This document shows, piece after piece, positions 1-8,103 of a stretch of DNA of 64,000 nt. Under the pieces are notes generated by a model. The model was not told where the DNA came from. It did not search any database and saw only the letters and a list, made by a program, of their open reading frames with translations. Source of the DNA: JAHFPN01 sp036559465 (lineage in GTDB: Bacteria; Pseudomonadota; Alphaproteobacteria; Rhizobiales; Xanthobacteraceae); NCBI GenBank assembly GCA_036559465.1, contig DATBTC010000072.1, positions 1-64,000 of the forward strand, written 5' to 3'. The position numbers and the translations under genes are program-made. How positions within the stretch are numbered: the stretch's first letter is position 1; the number at the start of each line of letters is the position of its first letter.

Positions 1-596
1 TGAAGGAAGTCGCCAACCCCTCCGAGCTGTTCCTGTCCGAGCGCGATCTGGGCTCGCCGGGCACCGCAGTGTTCGCCGGGATCGAGGGCACACGGCCGCT
101 GCTGGTCGAAATCCAAGCGCTCGCCGCGCCAACGACACTGGGCACGCCGCGCCGCGCCGTCGTCGGCTGGGATCCGAACCGGCTGTCGATGATTCTGGCC
201 GTGCTCGAAGCCCGCTGCGGGGTGCGGCTCTCGGGTCACGACGTCTATCTCAACGTAGCGGGGGGCCTGCGCATCGTGGAGCCGGCCGCCGACCTGGCCG
301 TAGCCGCCGCGCTGGTTTCGGCGCTGACCGGCACGCCGCTGCCGGCCGATGCCGTTTATTTCGGCGAGGTGAGCCTTTCCGGCGCGATCCGGGCCGTACC
401 GCAGGCCGCCGCGCGGCTCAAGGAGGCCGGTAAGCTTGGCTTTACCCGGGCCGTGGTACCCGATAGCGGTCGGGGCACGGCGAGCGAGGGCCTGCAGGTC
501 GTAACCGTAGGTTCGCTGGCAAGCGTCGTCGCCGATCTCGTAGCCCGGGCGCCAAGGCTGCGCCGCTCGGTCGCAGGTGGCGCGGAAGACGGGTGA
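1..596 (+). CDS. radA: DNA repair protein RadA (C-terminal part, 5' end outside window)
   Basis: Only the C-terminal ~198 residues lie in the window; the frame is open from base 3 with no start, so the gene begins upstream. The visible part is the Lon-protease-like C-terminal domain of RadA/Sms, which aids branch migration and processing of recombination intermediates in the cytoplasm. Typical RadA stretches are NPSELFLSER, the G-T-A-V-F-A-G-I-E-G-T-R-P block, and the H-D-V-Y-L-N-V-A-G-G-L segment followed by the FGEVSLSG loop. The KNRFG motif and RecA core would be upstream. The order radA-cvpA-purF supports the call. A GTG at 69 is an internal codon, not the start. Confidence 0.95.
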   Translation, partial: KEVANPSELFLSERDLGSPGTAVFAGIEGTRPLLVEIQALAAPTTLGTPRRAVVGWDPNRLSMILAVLEARCGVRLSGHDVYLNVAGGLRIVEPAADLAVAAALVSALTGTPLPADAVYFGEVSLSGAIRAVPQAAARLKEAGKLGFTRAVVPDSGRGTASEGLQVVTVGSLASVVADLVARAPRLRRSVAGGAEDG

Positions 597-669
597 CTGA
601 GACAGTAGTCAAGGCTATACAGCGCGCGGTCGGATGCCGCGACTCAGGCCGCCGCGGAGCTTTTGAGGA

Positions 670-1347
670 ATGCCCATCACCCTTCTCGACATCGTACTGC
701 TCGGGGTCATGCTGATTTCGGGCCTGCTCGCCATGGTCCGCGGCTTCATGCGCGAGATCCTGTCGATCGCTTCGTGGGTGATCGCGGCGGGCGTCACGCT
801 CTATGGCTATTCGCGCACCGTGCCCCTTGTGAAGCAATATGTGAGCAATGACCTTGTCGCCAACGGCATCGCCATCGGCGGTCTCTTTCTGTGCACGCTG
901 CTCATCGTCTCGCTGGTCACGGTGAAAGTCTCCGATGCCATCCTCGACAGCCGCGTGGGCGCGCTCGACCGGACGCTCGGATTCGTATTCGGACTCGCAC
1001 GCGGGCTGGTGATCATGGTGGTCGCCTTCCTGTTCTTCGCCTGGCTGGTGCCGGCGAACAGCCAGCCGGACTGGGCCAAGAACGCCCGCTCGCGCGTGGT
1101 GCTGCAGGGAACCGGAGACTGGCTGTTATCCATGTTGCCGGACGACCCTGAAACCGCCATCTTGAAGCGCTTGAAGCGTCCACGTGACGACGATCCGCCC
1201 GAGACTACCGCTCCTGCTCCCGGCCCGCGCTCCGAGCGCGATATACAGCCGAGGCTCGCGCAGCGGACGACCGAAAACGGGTACAAGCGTTCCGATAGGC
1301 AGTGGTTCGAACAATTGCTCGAGAGCACCCGCGGCACGGGCCGCTGA
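670..1347 (+). CDS. cvpA: CvpA family inner-membrane protein
   Basis: The 225-residue protein has an N-terminal half of four hydrophobic helices (about residues 1-125). It includes the family-typical V-x-G-F-x-R-E-I-x-S-I-x-S-W segment near residue 25 and an R-x-L-G-F-x-F-G-x-x-R-G loop near residue 100. The C-terminal ~80 residues are polar and Arg/Pro-rich, probably cytoplasmic and disordered. CvpA was named for colicin V production, but its biochemical role is unsettled. It lies 21 bases before purF, a pairing common in proteobacteria, so the two are probably co-transcribed. A GAGGA element directly precedes the ATG. Confidence 0.9.
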   Translation: MPITLLDIVLLGVMLISGLLAMVRGFMREILSIASWVIAAGVTLYGYSRTVPLVKQYVSNDLVANGIAIGGLFLCTLLIVSLVTVKVSDAILDSRVGALDRTLGFVFGLARGLVIMVVAFLFFAWLVPANSQPDWAKNARSRVVLQGTGDWLLSMLPDDPETAILKRLKRPRDDDPPETTAPAPGPRSERDIQPRLAQRTTENGYKRSDRQWFEQLLESTRGTGR

Positions 1348-1368
1348 GCTTTAGAGCCGGAGGGCCGA

Positions 1369-2847
1369 ATGGCCAAAGTCGAAGACGGGGTAAAGGCGTT
1401 GCCGCGCGACCTCGACGACGACCGCCTGCGCGAGGAGTGCGGCGTGTTCGGCATTTTCGATCATCAGGACGCCGCTACTATCACCGCGCTGGGGTTGCAC
1501 GCGCTCCAGCACCGCGGCCAGGAAGCCGCCGGCATCGTCACCTACGATGGCAAGCAATTTCATTCCGAAAAGCGGCTCGGTCTCGTGGGCGACAACTTCA
1601 CGCGGCGCGAGGTGATCGATCGTCTGCCTGGCCGCATCGCCTGCGGCCACACCCGCTACTCCACCACCGGCCAGAACATCCTGCGTAACGCGCAGCCGCT
1701 GTTCGCCGAGCTCGACGGCGGCGGCTTCGCCATCGGCCATAACGGGAACCTGACCAACGGCCTGTCGCTGCGCCGCCAGTTGGTGCGCGAAGGCGCCATG
1801 ATGCAATCCACCAGCGACAGCGAGGTGATGCTGCATCTGGTCGCGCGCTCGAAAATGCCGCGCTTCGTCGAGCGCTTCATCGACGCCTTGCGCCAGCTCG
1901 AAGGCGCCTACTCGTTCGTGGCGCTGACCAATAAGAAACTGATCGGCGCCCGCGACCCGCTCGGCATCCGCCCGCTGGTGCTCGGCCGGCTCGGCAAGTC
2001 CTATATCCTCGCGTCGGAGACCTGCGCGCTCGATATCATCGGCGCCCGCTTCGAGCGCGACATCGAGAACGGCGAGGTCGTGGTCATTACCGAGGAAGGG
2101 CTGCAATCGATCAAGCCGTTCCCGCCGATGCAGGCTCGGCCCTGCATATTCGAATACGTCTACTTCGCCCGTCCGGATTCGATCGTCGGCGGCAAGCCGG
2201 TCTACGACGTGCGTAAGGCCATGGGCCGCGAGCTGGCGCGCGAAGCGCGCGCCGGCGCCGACGTGATCGTACCGGTGCCGGATTCGGGCGTGCCGGCCGC
2301 GGTCGGCTACAGCCAGGAATCGGGCATCCCCTACGAACTCGGCATCATCCGCAACCACTATGTGGGGCGCACCTTCATCGAGCCCTCGCAGCAGATTCGC
2401 GAACTCGGCGTGCGGCTCAAGCATTCGGCCAACCGCGCCGCGATCGCCGGCAAGCGCGTGGTGCTGGTGGACGACTCGCTGGTGCGCGGCACTACCTCGG
2501 TGAAGATCGTGCGCATGCTGCGCGAGGCGGGCGCTACCGAAGTGCACATGCGCATCGCCTCTCCGCCGATCAAGCACCCGGACTATTACGGCATCGACAC
2601 GCCGGAGAAAGACAAGCTCCTGGCGGCGACCCACGATCTCAAGGGCATGTGCGACTATATCGGCGCCGACAGCCTAGCGTTCCTGTCGGTCGACGGCATC
2701 TACCGCGCCATGGGCGAGAAGGGCCGCAATGCCGAGCGGCCACAGTTCACCGACCATTGCTTCACCGGCGAGTACCCGACGGCGCTGACCGATCGAACCG
2801 GCGAAGTCGGCCCGCGGCAGCTTTCGCTGCTGGCCGAAGCGAGCTGA
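1369..2847 (+). CDS. purF: Amidophosphoribosyltransferase PurF
   Basis: This 492-residue enzyme makes 5-phosphoribosylamine from PRPP and glutamine, the first committed step of de novo purine synthesis. The N-terminal nucleophile glutaminase domain (about 24-260) starts at Cys24 in EECGVFG, so the first 23 residues are probably a removable propeptide. The glutaminase residues R-H-T-R-Y and the H-N-G-N-L loop are present. The C-terminal phosphoribosyltransferase domain carries the PRPP loop VVLVDDSLVRGTT near residue 364. The start has a strong GGAGGG element five bases upstream. A long open frame on the opposite strand is a shadow. Confidence 0.97.
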   Translation: MAKVEDGVKALPRDLDDDRLREECGVFGIFDHQDAATITALGLHALQHRGQEAAGIVTYDGKQFHSEKRLGLVGDNFTRREVIDRLPGRIACGHTRYSTTGQNILRNAQPLFAELDGGGFAIGHNGNLTNGLSLRRQLVREGAMMQSTSDSEVMLHLVARSKMPRFVERFIDALRQLEGAYSFVALTNKKLIGARDPLGIRPLVLGRLGKSYILASETCALDIIGARFERDIENGEVVVITEEGLQSIKPFPPMQARPCIFEYVYFARPDSIVGGKPVYDVRKAMGRELAREARAGADVIVPVPDSGVPAAVGYSQESGIPYELGIIRNHYVGRTFIEPSQQIRELGVRLKHSANRAAIAGKRVVLVDDSLVRGTTSVKIVRMLREAGATEVHMRIASPPIKHPDYYGIDTPEKDKLLAATHDLKGMCDYIGADSLAFLSVDGIYRAMGEKGRNAERPQFTDHCFTGEYPTALTDRTGEVGPRQLSLLAEAS

Positions 2848-3016
2848 TGCCGATCCTACTTTGATCGCAGGCCGGTTTCGCACCTGCAGCAAATTTGAAC
2901 CTGTACAAAATTGAACAGTGACCGCGCCGGGCCAACGCTACGTTATTGTCGTGTTTCGCTGACTCTTGCTCTGGCTAATCTCGGCACGACGTTCAGCAGC
3001 GGCGGCGGGTTACGAA
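2848..3016. other. Intergenic purF / methyltransferase
   Basis: These 169 bases hold no gene and no T-tailed hairpin that I can recognise as a purF terminator. An imperfect direct repeat (AAATTTGAAC / AAAATTGAAC, about 2890-2916) is visible. The base composition turns AT-richer here, marking the left edge of the segment I interpret as inserted. Confidence 0.4.
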
Positions 3017-3805
3017 ATGTTCTCCAAGCTGAAGCATTTCCTGCGCTCGCGGGGCCGAAAAGCGCCGTCACCAACCTATCTGCATCAAGGCATACCCTAC
3101 CGCCACGTTCTTAGGGCTATCCATGATCGGCTAAAACCGCGCTCTTACTTGGAGATAGGCACAGCAACTGGCGCCACTCTGAAATTCGCGACTTGCCCTT
3201 CGGTGGCGATCGATCCCCACTTCAGTCTCGATCGAGATACGTTGGCTCAACGCAAGAAGACGTTTCTGTTCCAAATGACGTCGGATCAATTCTTCGCAGA
3301 CAACGACTTGCGCAACTATTTTCCTCGGGGTTTTGATCTTGCATTTCTCGATGGCATGCACCGATACGACTATCTGCTGCGGGACTTCATCAATGCCGAG
3401 AGATACGCTCACCGGCGCTCGCTAATCACGATGCACGATTGCTACCCGGTCAATACCGAGATCACGGAGCGGGAATACAACCCGAACCGCGTCGAATACC
3501 GCACACGTGGCTGGTGGGCCGGCGATGTCTGGAAGCTGCTGCCAATCCTTCGCTTCTATCGTCCGGACCTTGATGTGAAGATACTCGACTCGCCGCCCAC
3601 CGGCTTGGTTCTGGTGGCCGGTCTCAACCCTGCGTCAAGGGTTCTTTACGACGCCTACCAATCGATCATTACCGAATTCGAGACAGTGGACCTTAACGAC
3701 TACGGCTTCGATAACTTTCGTAAGGAGTTCTTGCTTTCCGACAGCCGTGCTTATATCGCCGATCCAACCGCCGTTGAGCCTGTGGCACAGGAACTCGCTG
3801 CCTAA
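3017..3805 (+). CDS. Class I SAM-dependent methyltransferase-like protein
   Basis: The 262-residue protein shows a glycine-rich SAM-binding loop (LEIGTATGAT), an acidic end of the second strand (V-A-I-D-P-H), and F-D-L-A-F-L-D-G-M-H followed by I-T-M-H-D-C. These match the Methyltransf_24 type often seen in cell-surface or saccharide loci; the substrate is not deducible. I chose the ATG at 3017 over an in-frame start at 2966 because the protein then starts M-F-S-K-L-K and drops a poor leader. The gene is AT-richer than its neighbours and interrupts the usual purF-SDR adjacency, suggesting acquisition. No partner genes for glycan synthesis lie nearby. Confidence 0.7.
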   Translation: MFSKLKHFLRSRGRKAPSPTYLHQGIPYRHVLRAIHDRLKPRSYLEIGTATGATLKFATCPSVAIDPHFSLDRDTLAQRKKTFLFQMTSDQFFADNDLRNYFPRGFDLAFLDGMHRYDYLLRDFINAERYAHRRSLITMHDCYPVNTEITEREYNPNRVEYRTRGWWAGDVWKLLPILRFYRPDLDVKILDSPPTGLVLVAGLNPASRVLYDAYQSIITEFETVDLNDYGFDNFRKEFLLSDSRAYIADPTAVEPVAQELAA

Positions 3806-3822
3806 TCGTTCATCAGCAGGAC

Positions 3823-3876
3823 TGGCTGGTCACCGGCGCCTCGCGCGGCATCGGATATGCCGCCGCTCTGGCATGA
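3823..3876 (+). pseudogene. Scar of the 5' end of an SDR gene
   Basis: Read in frame from 3823, this stretch gives W-L-V-T-G-A-S-R-G-I-G-Y-A-A-A-L-A and a TGA. It is the nucleotide-binding N-terminus of a short-chain dehydrogenase. It closely matches the same region of the intact SDR gene that begins at 4524 (L-V-T-G-A-S-R-G-I-G-Y-A-V-A-L-A): about 40 of 48 bases are identical by eye, including 16 consecutive bases around the GASRG codons. No start or rest of the gene is present. It looks like the remains of a duplication left when the intervening DNA arrived. Confidence 0.75.
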
Positions 3877-3885
3877 TCGTCGTCT

Positions 3886-4422
3886 TTACTCCGCGGCCAT
3901 TGCGTACAGCCTATTCACGGTATTCCAGTTGCGCGTCGTCGCTCTAACGCCGAGCGTCTTTTCGTGCGCATTGTTTGAGAGCTTTGTCCGGCCGTATCCA
4001 TTCGGGCAATGGATATAAATATTCTCACCGGACAGGTGGAACTCGTCGTCGCCCGCAGAGATCCCGGTTAACGCACTGCGTGCGGTCTTACTGGGCTCCT
4101 GCATGAGGAAGGTGACATGTAGCTTCGTGGTGTCGATACCTCGCCGCTTTAAAAAGGGGTTTCGGGAAACGATGATGCGCATCTCGGCCGGCGTACGTAC
4201 AATGATCGAAACCGGCAAACGGACTTCTGCCGCCAACGCCCGCTCGAACTTGCCGCACCAGCGCGATGGCACCCCGGTTGCCTCAAAGACGACATTCCCA
4301 CTCTGCACGTAGGTTCGCACGCTCCTGAAACCGAGATCCATGCACACCTCGCGCAAACGCTCCATCTTCAGGGAGTTGTTTCCGACGTTCACGCCGCGAA
4401 GCATTGCGATATAGACAGGCAT
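3886..4422 (-). CDS. DUF1697 family protein
   Basis: The 178-residue protein has the family hallmarks: an N-terminal Y-I-A-M-L-R-G-V-N-V-G-N-N, then the Y-V-Q-S-G-N-V-V-F-E segment, and near the C-terminus G-Y-G-R-T-K-L-S-N-N followed by T-x-R-N-W-N-T-V. Its length is normal for the family. DUF1697 proteins are widespread single-domain cytoplasmic proteins of unknown function. The gene runs against both neighbours and lies between the SDR scar and the intact SDR gene. It seems AT-richer than the core genes around it. A 9-11 bp inverted repeat lies just upstream of its start. Confidence 0.85.
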   Translation of the reverse strand: MPVYIAMLRGVNVGNNSLKMERLREVCMDLGFRSVRTYVQSGNVVFEATGVPSRWCGKFERALAAEVRLPVSIIVRTPAEMRIIVSRNPFLKRRGIDTTKLHVTFLMQEPSKTARSALTGISAGDDEFHLSGENIYIHCPNGYGRTKLSNNAHEKTLGVRATTRNWNTVNRLYAMAAE

Positions 4423-4434
4423 GATCTAGCCGTG

Positions 4435-4469
4435 GTTTGCGGTTGAGGTATGAAGGACCGACCGCAAAC
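4435..4469. repeat. Inverted repeat upstream of the DUF1697 gene
   Basis: GTTTGCGGT (4435-4443) and ACCGCAAAC (4461-4469) are exact reverse complements; one G-T and one G-C pair could extend the stem inward. The spacer is 17 bases. It starts 13 bases upstream of the DUF1697 start codon, in the gap shared with the SDR gene. It could be an operator or a leader hairpin of the DUF1697 transcript. No T-run follows, so a terminator is less likely. Confidence 0.5.
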
Positions 4470-4523
4470 TAGCGCCAACGGTCATCGACCGCCATTATCC
4501 CGCGCCCTGAGGTTTCTGCTCCC

Positions 4524-5270
4524 ATGTCTTCTCCTCTCGCTGGCCGCACCGCGCTCGTGACCGGCGCCTCGCGCGGTATCGGATATGCCGTAGCACTCGC
4601 GCTGGCCGAGGCCGGCGCTCATGTGATTGCAGTCGCGCGTACGGTCGGCGGCCTCGAAGAACTCGACGATGCGATCAAGAAGGCCGGCGGCACGGCGACG
4701 CTCGTTCCGCTCGATCTCAAGGATTTTGAAGGCATCGACCGGCTCGGCGCGGCGCTGTTCGAGCGCTACAAGCGGCTCGATGTACTGGTCGGCAACGCGG
4801 GCCTGCTCGGACCGATCTCGCCGCTCGGCCACGTTGAACCCAAGGCCTGGGACGACACGATGGCGATCAATGTCACCGCCAACTGGCGACTGATCCGTTC
4901 GCTCGATCCGCTGCTGCGCGCCGCCGAGGCCGGACGCGTGGTGTTCGTGACCTCGGGCATCACAGCGCACGCGCGCGCCTATTGGGGCCCCTACTCCGTC
5001 TCCAAGGCCGCGCTCGACATGCTCGCGCGTATTTATGCGGCGGAGACCGCCAAGATCAATGTGAAGGTCAATGTGTTCGGCCCAGGCCCGATCCGCACCA
5101 AGATGCGTGCCAACGCCATGCCCGGCGAGGACCCGATGACCCTCGATACGCCCGAGCAGGTCGCCGGATATATTCTGAAAATGTGTCTGCCCGAATGGCA
5201 GGAGAGCGGGAAGTTCTACAGTTATCCGATGAAGGCGTTGCTGGAGTTCCAGCCGCCGAAGCCTGTCTGA
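4524..5270 (+). CDS. Short-chain dehydrogenase/reductase (SDR)
   Basis: The 248-residue protein has the classical SDR layout. The nucleotide-binding T-G-A-S-R-G-I-G is near residue 14 and the N-A-G motif near residue 90. The catalytic Ser is in V-T-S-G and the Tyr/Lys pair in Y-S-V-S-K. It should therefore be an active NAD(P)-dependent oxidoreductase; the substrate is unknown. An aldehyde dehydrogenase starts 8 bases after its stop, so an alcohol-to-acid sequence is plausible but inferred. In related genomes an SDR of this kind follows purF directly. Here the methyltransferase and DUF1697 genes separate them. Confidence 0.88.
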   Translation: MSSPLAGRTALVTGASRGIGYAVALALAEAGAHVIAVARTVGGLEELDDAIKKAGGTATLVPLDLKDFEGIDRLGAALFERYKRLDVLVGNAGLLGPISPLGHVEPKAWDDTMAINVTANWRLIRSLDPLLRAAEAGRVVFVTSGITAHARAYWGPYSVSKAALDMLARIYAAETAKINVKVNVFGPGPIRTKMRANAMPGEDPMTLDTPEQVAGYILKMCLPEWQESGKFYSYPMKALLEFQPPKPV

Positions 5271-5278
5271 GCGCTCGT

Positions 5279-6844
5279 ATGAACACAGCCGCGCCCACGC
5301 GCGCTATCGAACTCGCGCGCGTATTGTCGAAGCGGCTCGTGGATGCCGCGCCCGGGCGAAAGACGCACGCCGTCGAGGCGCCGTTCACCGGCAAGCCGAT
5401 CGGCGAGATTCCACTCGCTACGCGAGAGGACGTGCTCGCTGCGGTCGAACGCGCACGCAGCGCGCAGAAAAGATGGGCCGCGTTGCCAGTCGCCGAGCGA
5501 AGCGAAGTGCTGTTGCGTTTCCACGACCTCGTACTCGACCGGCGCGATGAGATCCTCGACCTGATGCAGCTTGAAGCCGGCAAGGCGCGGCGGCATGCCT
5601 TCGAGGAAATCGTCGATGTGGCGATCACCGCCCGCTATTACGCGCGGCGCGGCCCAAGGTTCCTGCGTTCGCGCCGCCGCCGCGGCCTGATCCCTTTCCT
5701 CACCCGCGTCACCGAGCACCGCCACCCGATTGGCGTCGTGGGCATTATCTCGCCGTGGAATTACCCGCTCACACTCGCGGTAACCGACGCGCTGCCGGCG
5801 CTGCTCGCGGGCAACGCCATTGTGCTGAAGCCGGCGGAGAAGACCTCACTGCTGGCCCGTTTCGCCGTTGATCTTTTGATCGAGGCGGGCATTCCCGACG
5901 ATCTGTTTCAAGTCGTCACCGGTAGTGGCGAAATCGCCGGCGGCGCGCTGGTCGATGCGGCGGATACGATGGCCTTCACGGGGTCGACGGAAGTTGGCCG
6001 CAAGATAGCTGCGCGCGCGGGCGAGCGCCTGATCCACGTGTCGCTCGAGCTCGGCGGCAAGAACCCGCTGATCGTACTGGCGGACGCCGATCTCGACCGC
6101 GCCGCAGAGGGCGCGGTGCGCGCCTGTTTCACCAATGCCGGCCAGCTCTGCATCTCCGCTGAGCGGCTCTATGTGCAAAGCGCGCTCTACGATCGTTTTC
6201 TCGATGCCTTCATCGCGCGCACGCGCGCCATGCGGGTCGCCGCGGATTTCTCCTTCGACACGGACATGGGATCGCTGGTCGGACCCGAGCAGCTCGCAAA
6301 AGTCACGGCGCATGTCGCGGACGCCGTGGCCAAGGGAGCGCAGGTGCTTACCGGCGGCCGCGCGCGGCCGGATATCGGGCCCTATTTCTTCGAGCCGACG
6401 ATTCTGGCCAAGGTGACGCCGGCGATGCTGGTCGCGCGCGAAGAAACCTTTGGTCCGGTCGTCGCGGTGAACCGTTTCGACGACGTCGAGGAAGCGATCC
6501 AGCTCGCCAACGCGAGCGACTACGGCCTCAGCGCCAGCATCTGGTCGCGCGACATCGGACGCACCGCCGTGATCGGCGCACGGATCGAAACCGGCGCGGT
6601 CAATATCAACGAGGCCTATAGCGCGGCGTGGTCGGCCATCGACTCGCCGCTCGGCGGGTATAAGGCTTCCGGGCTCGGGCGCCGGCACGGCCGCGAAGGC
6701 ATATTCCGATTTACCCAGAGCCAGACCGTCGCGTCCCAGAGCCTCATTCCGCTGGCGCCGCGGCCCGGCCAATCGCCGCGGGCGTTCGCCAATATGATGA
6801 CAACGATCCTGCGCTGGATACGCCGAATTCCGGGTGCGCCCTAA
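5279..6844 (+). CDS. NAD(P)-dependent aldehyde dehydrogenase family protein
   Basis: The 521-residue protein oxidises an aldehyde to the acid. Motifs in order are P-W-N-Y-P near 159, K-P-A-E-K near 184, F-T-G-S-T-E-V-G near 233, the general base Glu257 in L-E-L-G-G-K, and the nucleophile Cys291 in G-Q-L-C. It resembles the succinate-semialdehyde / broad-range subgroup, but substrate cannot be assigned. The open frame extends upstream to 4982 inside the SDR gene. I chose the ATG at 5279 because the conserved domain begins soon after and it follows the SDR stop closely. The stop overlaps the convergent MFS gene by four bases. Confidence 0.9.
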   Translation: MNTAAPTRAIELARVLSKRLVDAAPGRKTHAVEAPFTGKPIGEIPLATREDVLAAVERARSAQKRWAALPVAERSEVLLRFHDLVLDRRDEILDLMQLEAGKARRHAFEEIVDVAITARYYARRGPRFLRSRRRRGLIPFLTRVTEHRHPIGVVGIISPWNYPLTLAVTDALPALLAGNAIVLKPAEKTSLLARFAVDLLIEAGIPDDLFQVVTGSGEIAGGALVDAADTMAFTGSTEVGRKIAARAGERLIHVSLELGGKNPLIVLADADLDRAAEGAVRACFTNAGQLCISAERLYVQSALYDRFLDAFIARTRAMRVAADFSFDTDMGSLVGPEQLAKVTAHVADAVAKGAQVLTGGRARPDIGPYFFEPTILAKVTPAMLVAREETFGPVVAVNRFDDVEEAIQLANASDYGLSASIWSRDIGRTAVIGARIETGAVNINEAYSAAWSAIDSPLGGYKASGLGRRHGREGIFRFTQSQTVASQSLIPLAPRPGQSPRAFANMMTTILRWIRRIPGAP

Positions 6845-8079
6845 GCCACCGCTGCGCGCGGCCGTGTGACCTGCCAGGCGAGCATTCCTGCCGCCGCCAA
6901 CATCAAGCTCGCCAGCAGGAACGAGGCGCCCGGCACTTGCCATGCGCTTCCGGTGCCTATCGCGTAGGCGAAAATCGAGGCGAAAATCGCCGGCCCGATC
7001 AGCGAGGCGATGCCTTGAAGCGAGCCGTTGGCGCCCTGTAACTGCCCCTGTTCGGATTCACTCACCTTCCGGCTCATCATCGACTGGAGCGCTGGGCCCG
7101 CGAAGCCCCAGGCCGAGGTCACAGGAATTCCGATCCAGGCCCAGACGCCGTTCGGCGCGAGGCCGAGAATCACGAAACCGATTACGCCGAAAAGCAGGCC
7201 GACGAGCAGCATGGTGCGCTCGCCGAAGCGCTTGACCATGCGTCCGGTCAGCACTGCCTGTACGATCATGTAGGAGACGCCGTAGCCGGCAAGCGACAGG
7301 CCGACGTCGCGCTCGTTCCAGCCATAGCGATAGCCGGTATAGAGCACAAAGATCGCCGGCAGCGAGACGTGCGCGAGGTTGGTGAGGAAATTCACGGCAG
7401 CGAGGCCCGTAAGCTCCGCGTGCGAACGCAAGAGTTTGAGCGATCCCACCGGATTGGCCTTGCGCCAATCGAGCGCCGCGCGGCGTTCGCGCGGCAAGGA
7501 CTCCGGCAGAATGAAAAAGCCGTAGAACGCATTGACGAGGCTCAGGCCGGCGGCGACCCAGAACGGCAGCCGCGGATCATAAACCCCCAGCACGCCGCCG
7601 ACGGCCGGGCCGAGCACGAAGCCGACGCCGATCGCGGCGCCGAGCAGTCCGAACTTTCCGGCGCGCTGCTCCGGCGGCGTCACGTCGGCGATATAGGCGA
7701 ACGAGGTCCCGATGCTCGCGGCGCAAATGCCCGAGATCAGCCGACCCGCGAACAACCACCAGAGGTCGGGCGCCAACGCCATCAGGATGTAGTCGAGGCC
7801 GAGACCGATATTGGAGAGCAGGATCAACGGCCGGCGGCCGAAATGATCGGACAGCAGGCCATGCACCGGCGAGAAGAGGAACTGCATCAGCGCCCAGGCG
7901 GTGCTGAACAGGCCGAAAATCTCCGCCGCCCGGGCCGTGTTGCCGCTTAAAAACGTCTCTACGAGCTTAGGCAGCACCGGGATGATCATCCCGAGTGCGA
8001 ACATGTCGAGCACCAGCGTGATGAAGATGAAAACGACCGCAGCGCGGCGCGGGCCTGTTGGTGTTGGCTGATCGGTCAT
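6841..8079 (-). CDS. MFS transporter, TCR/Tet-like (drug:H+ antiporter 1 type)
   Basis: The 412-residue protein has about twelve hydrophobic segments. The motif A loop G-L-L-S-D-H-F-G-R-R-P lies between helices 2 and 3, and L-D-M-F-A-L-G-M-I-I-P-V-L-P in helix 1 is typical of the TetA/DHA1 subgroup. A substrate cannot be assigned; many chromosomal TetA homologues do not give tetracycline resistance. The start Met is followed by a short polar leader and the first helix at about residue 13. The gene is convergent with the aldehyde dehydrogenase and follows der in the same direction 24 bases later. Confidence 0.85.
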   Translation of the reverse strand: MTDQPTPTGPRRAAVVFIFITLVLDMFALGMIIPVLPKLVETFLSGNTARAAEIFGLFSTAWALMQFLFSPVHGLLSDHFGRRPLILLSNIGLGLDYILMALAPDLWWLFAGRLISGICAASIGTSFAYIADVTPPEQRAGKFGLLGAAIGVGFVLGPAVGGVLGVYDPRLPFWVAAGLSLVNAFYGFFILPESLPRERRAALDWRKANPVGSLKLLRSHAELTGLAAVNFLTNLAHVSLPAIFVLYTGYRYGWNERDVGLSLAGYGVSYMIVQAVLTGRMVKRFGERTMLLVGLLFGVIGFVILGLAPNGVWAWIGIPVTSAWGFAGPALQSMMSRKVSESEQGQLQGANGSLQGIASLIGPAIFASIFAYAIGTGSAWQVPGASFLLASLMLAAAGMLAWQVTRPRAAVA

Positions 8080-8103
8080 GGGATTGGCTTCAGGCGAGGC
8101 GTC

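Noticed and set aside
6841..8079. A true tetracycline-resistance gene (tetA).
   Set aside because: The protein is in the TCR/Tet branch of MFS by motif, but this family is widespread in chromosomes and no resistance context or regulator (TetR) is adjacent.
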